Positions 5,232 to 6,132 of a stretch of 6,132 nt of DNA are shown here, piece by piece. Source of the stretch: Planctomycetota bacterium (lineage in GTDB: Bacteria > Planctomycetota > Phycisphaerae > Sedimentisphaerales > Anaerobacaceae); NCBI GenBank assembly GCA_003644295.1, contig QNBZ01000089.1, positions 1-6,132 of the forward strand, written 5' to 3'. The notes under the pieces were generated by a model. The model saw only the letters and a program-made list of their open reading frames with translations, made no database searches and was not told where the DNA came from. How positions within the stretch are numbered: the stretch's first letter is position 1; each line of letters opens with the position of its first letter. A program made the position numbers and the translations under genes.

Positions 5232-6132
5232 CTACTTTTCAGGAGCGGATGTTGGAGGTCGCCAGAAATCGAGTAAATACTCAAAGGTAACTCCCATAGT
5301 GATGTAATTGCTTGGCCAGCCGAATATGCCAATTTGATTCACTATGTTTGTGCGGTCCCAGATAATGACATTGCGCAGTTCATATCCCCTGCGGCGTAAT
5401 TCCTCAATAAGAGAAACATGAAGAGTAATCCTTTTATTTTCCCACCACATATCAGGGATGTTGATAACGCAATGGGCTTTTGGGCGCAGCAGTGGCAGTA
5501 AGCTTTCAAAAATATCACCCATTGTTTTAGTATATTTTCTAAGTCCCATTGTACCGAGGTCCCGCGGGTCTTGGGAGTACTGCTCAATTTTTCCAAGTTG
5601 CTCGTTTTTCCTGTTGCGCCTCGATTTGTTTTTTCGCCGTCTGTTTAATAAGTTGGCATATGGTGGGGACGTGAAAATGAGACCAACTGTTTCAGCCTTT
5701 AGATAATTACCAATATTTAGCGCATTGGCACAGATGGCAATTTGTTTTGATTTGCCAAAAAGCTGTGTGTTTTCAGCAAGGCGGGATTCAGTTAATTTTA
5801 TATACTTTTCCTGAAGGTCAAAACCAACGGCATTCCTGGTAGCGTCTTGGGCAGCTACGAGTGTCGTGCCACTGCCAACAAAAGGGTCAAGTACCAACTC
5901 TCCTTTATGGGTAAATAGGTCGATTACTTTACGTGCAAGCGCGATTGGAAAGGTGGCAGGGTGTACTTTCTTATTCCTGACGTCTCTGCCCTCATACGTA
6001 AACTGCCACACGCCAAGTTGGCATTTGAGCCAGTCTTTAGCGGTAAGGCAGTTAATGTGGTTTTGGGGGCAGTCGCATGTGCGAGTATAACCTATATCGA
6101 GAAACTTTTGTTGAGTTTTATTTTTCGAGTCC
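5232..6132 (-). CDS. Site-specific DNA amino-methyltransferase of the restriction-modification pair (N-terminus outside window)
   Basis: Transfers a methyl group from S-adenosylmethionine to an exocyclic amino group in DNA, protecting the host from the adjacent endonuclease. The frame ends at TAG 5232-5234 and is open to the right edge, showing 299 residues. A GTG at 6011 is in frame, but the 40 residues before it are open and continue smoothly (NHINCLTAKDWLKCQLG into VWQFTYEGRDVR), so the real start is outside. Motifs in visible numbering: HPATFP (57-62, motif X-like), LDPFVGSGTT (81-90, the SAM-binding FxGxG motif I), GFDL (103-106, motif II acid), TSPPYANLL (154-162, catalytic motif IV), then a strongly basic stretch (about 163-176), HCVINIPDMWW (220-230) and a conserved-looking WGIFGWP-like region near the end (IGIFGWPSNYITMG). 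TSPPY favours N4-cytosine, though N6-adenine is possible. Motif I comes before motif IV, unlike the classical beta-class order. Upstream lies a C-D-C, H, C cluster (visible 19-28). Confidence 0.93.
   Translation of the reverse strand, partial: DSKNKTQQKFLDIGYTRTCDCPQNHINCLTAKDWLKCQLGVWQFTYEGRDVRNKKVHPATFPIALARKVIDLFTHKGELVLDPFVGSGTTLVAAQDATRNAVGFDLQEKYIKLTESRLAENTQLFGKSKQIAICANALNIGNYLKAETVGLIFTSPPYANLLNRRRKNKSRRNRKNEQLGKIEQYSQDPRDLGTMGLRKYTKTMGDIFESLLPLLRPKAHCVINIPDMWWENKRITLHVSLIEELRRRGYELRNVIIWDRTNIVNQIGIFGWPSNYITMGVTFEYLLDFWRPPTSAPEK

Overview
The window looks like a stretch of bacterial chromosome. It has a core-gene half (about 1-3130) and an accessory half (about 3990-6132), joined by roughly 900 bases of repeat-bearing DNA with no gene I can support. 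The mix of ribonuclease Y, a YmdB-type phosphodiesterase and intergenic filler made of degenerate heptanucleotide repeats would fit a planctomycete-like (Phycisphaerae-type) genome. That is an impression from general knowledge, not something the sequence proves.

Left part, plus strand: the C-terminal end of a metallo-beta-lactamase-fold hydrolase (1-252), then 19 bases later a small DUF2283-type protein (272-520). Facing them on the minus strand is the pair ribonuclease Y (1534-3114) followed by its usual partner ymdB (600-1448). The 85 bases between them hold a GC-rich palindrome flanked on both sides by imperfect CTA-containing heptads in inverted orientation. The two enzymes belong to RNA turnover: a membrane-anchored endoribonuclease and a cyclic-nucleotide phosphodiesterase.

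Middle part: about 900 bases upstream of rny carry small repeats, a hairpin between direct repeats, a stretch resembling a dispersed intergenic repeat (3991-4034), and a very regular array of 21 heptanucleotides (4041-4187). The array runs straight into a coding fragment without a start codon (4189-4404) that resembles the C-terminal end of a PIN-domain toxin.

Right part, minus strand: a two-gene restriction-modification unit. A DNA amino-methyltransferase (5232 to beyond the right edge) is followed 24 bases later by an MvaI/BcnI-family type II restriction endonuclease (4419-5207) with a strong Shine-Dalgarno site. The methyltransferase reading frame stays open to the window edge, so its true start lies outside. 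The unit looks more AT-rich than rny/ymdB to the eye and sits behind repeats and a truncated gene, consistent with horizontally acquired DNA.

I found no clearly undescribed system. The most unusual items are the two related heptad-repeat structures, the methyltransferase with its motif order and N-terminal Cys/His cluster, and an Asn where the endonuclease core would normally carry Asp.
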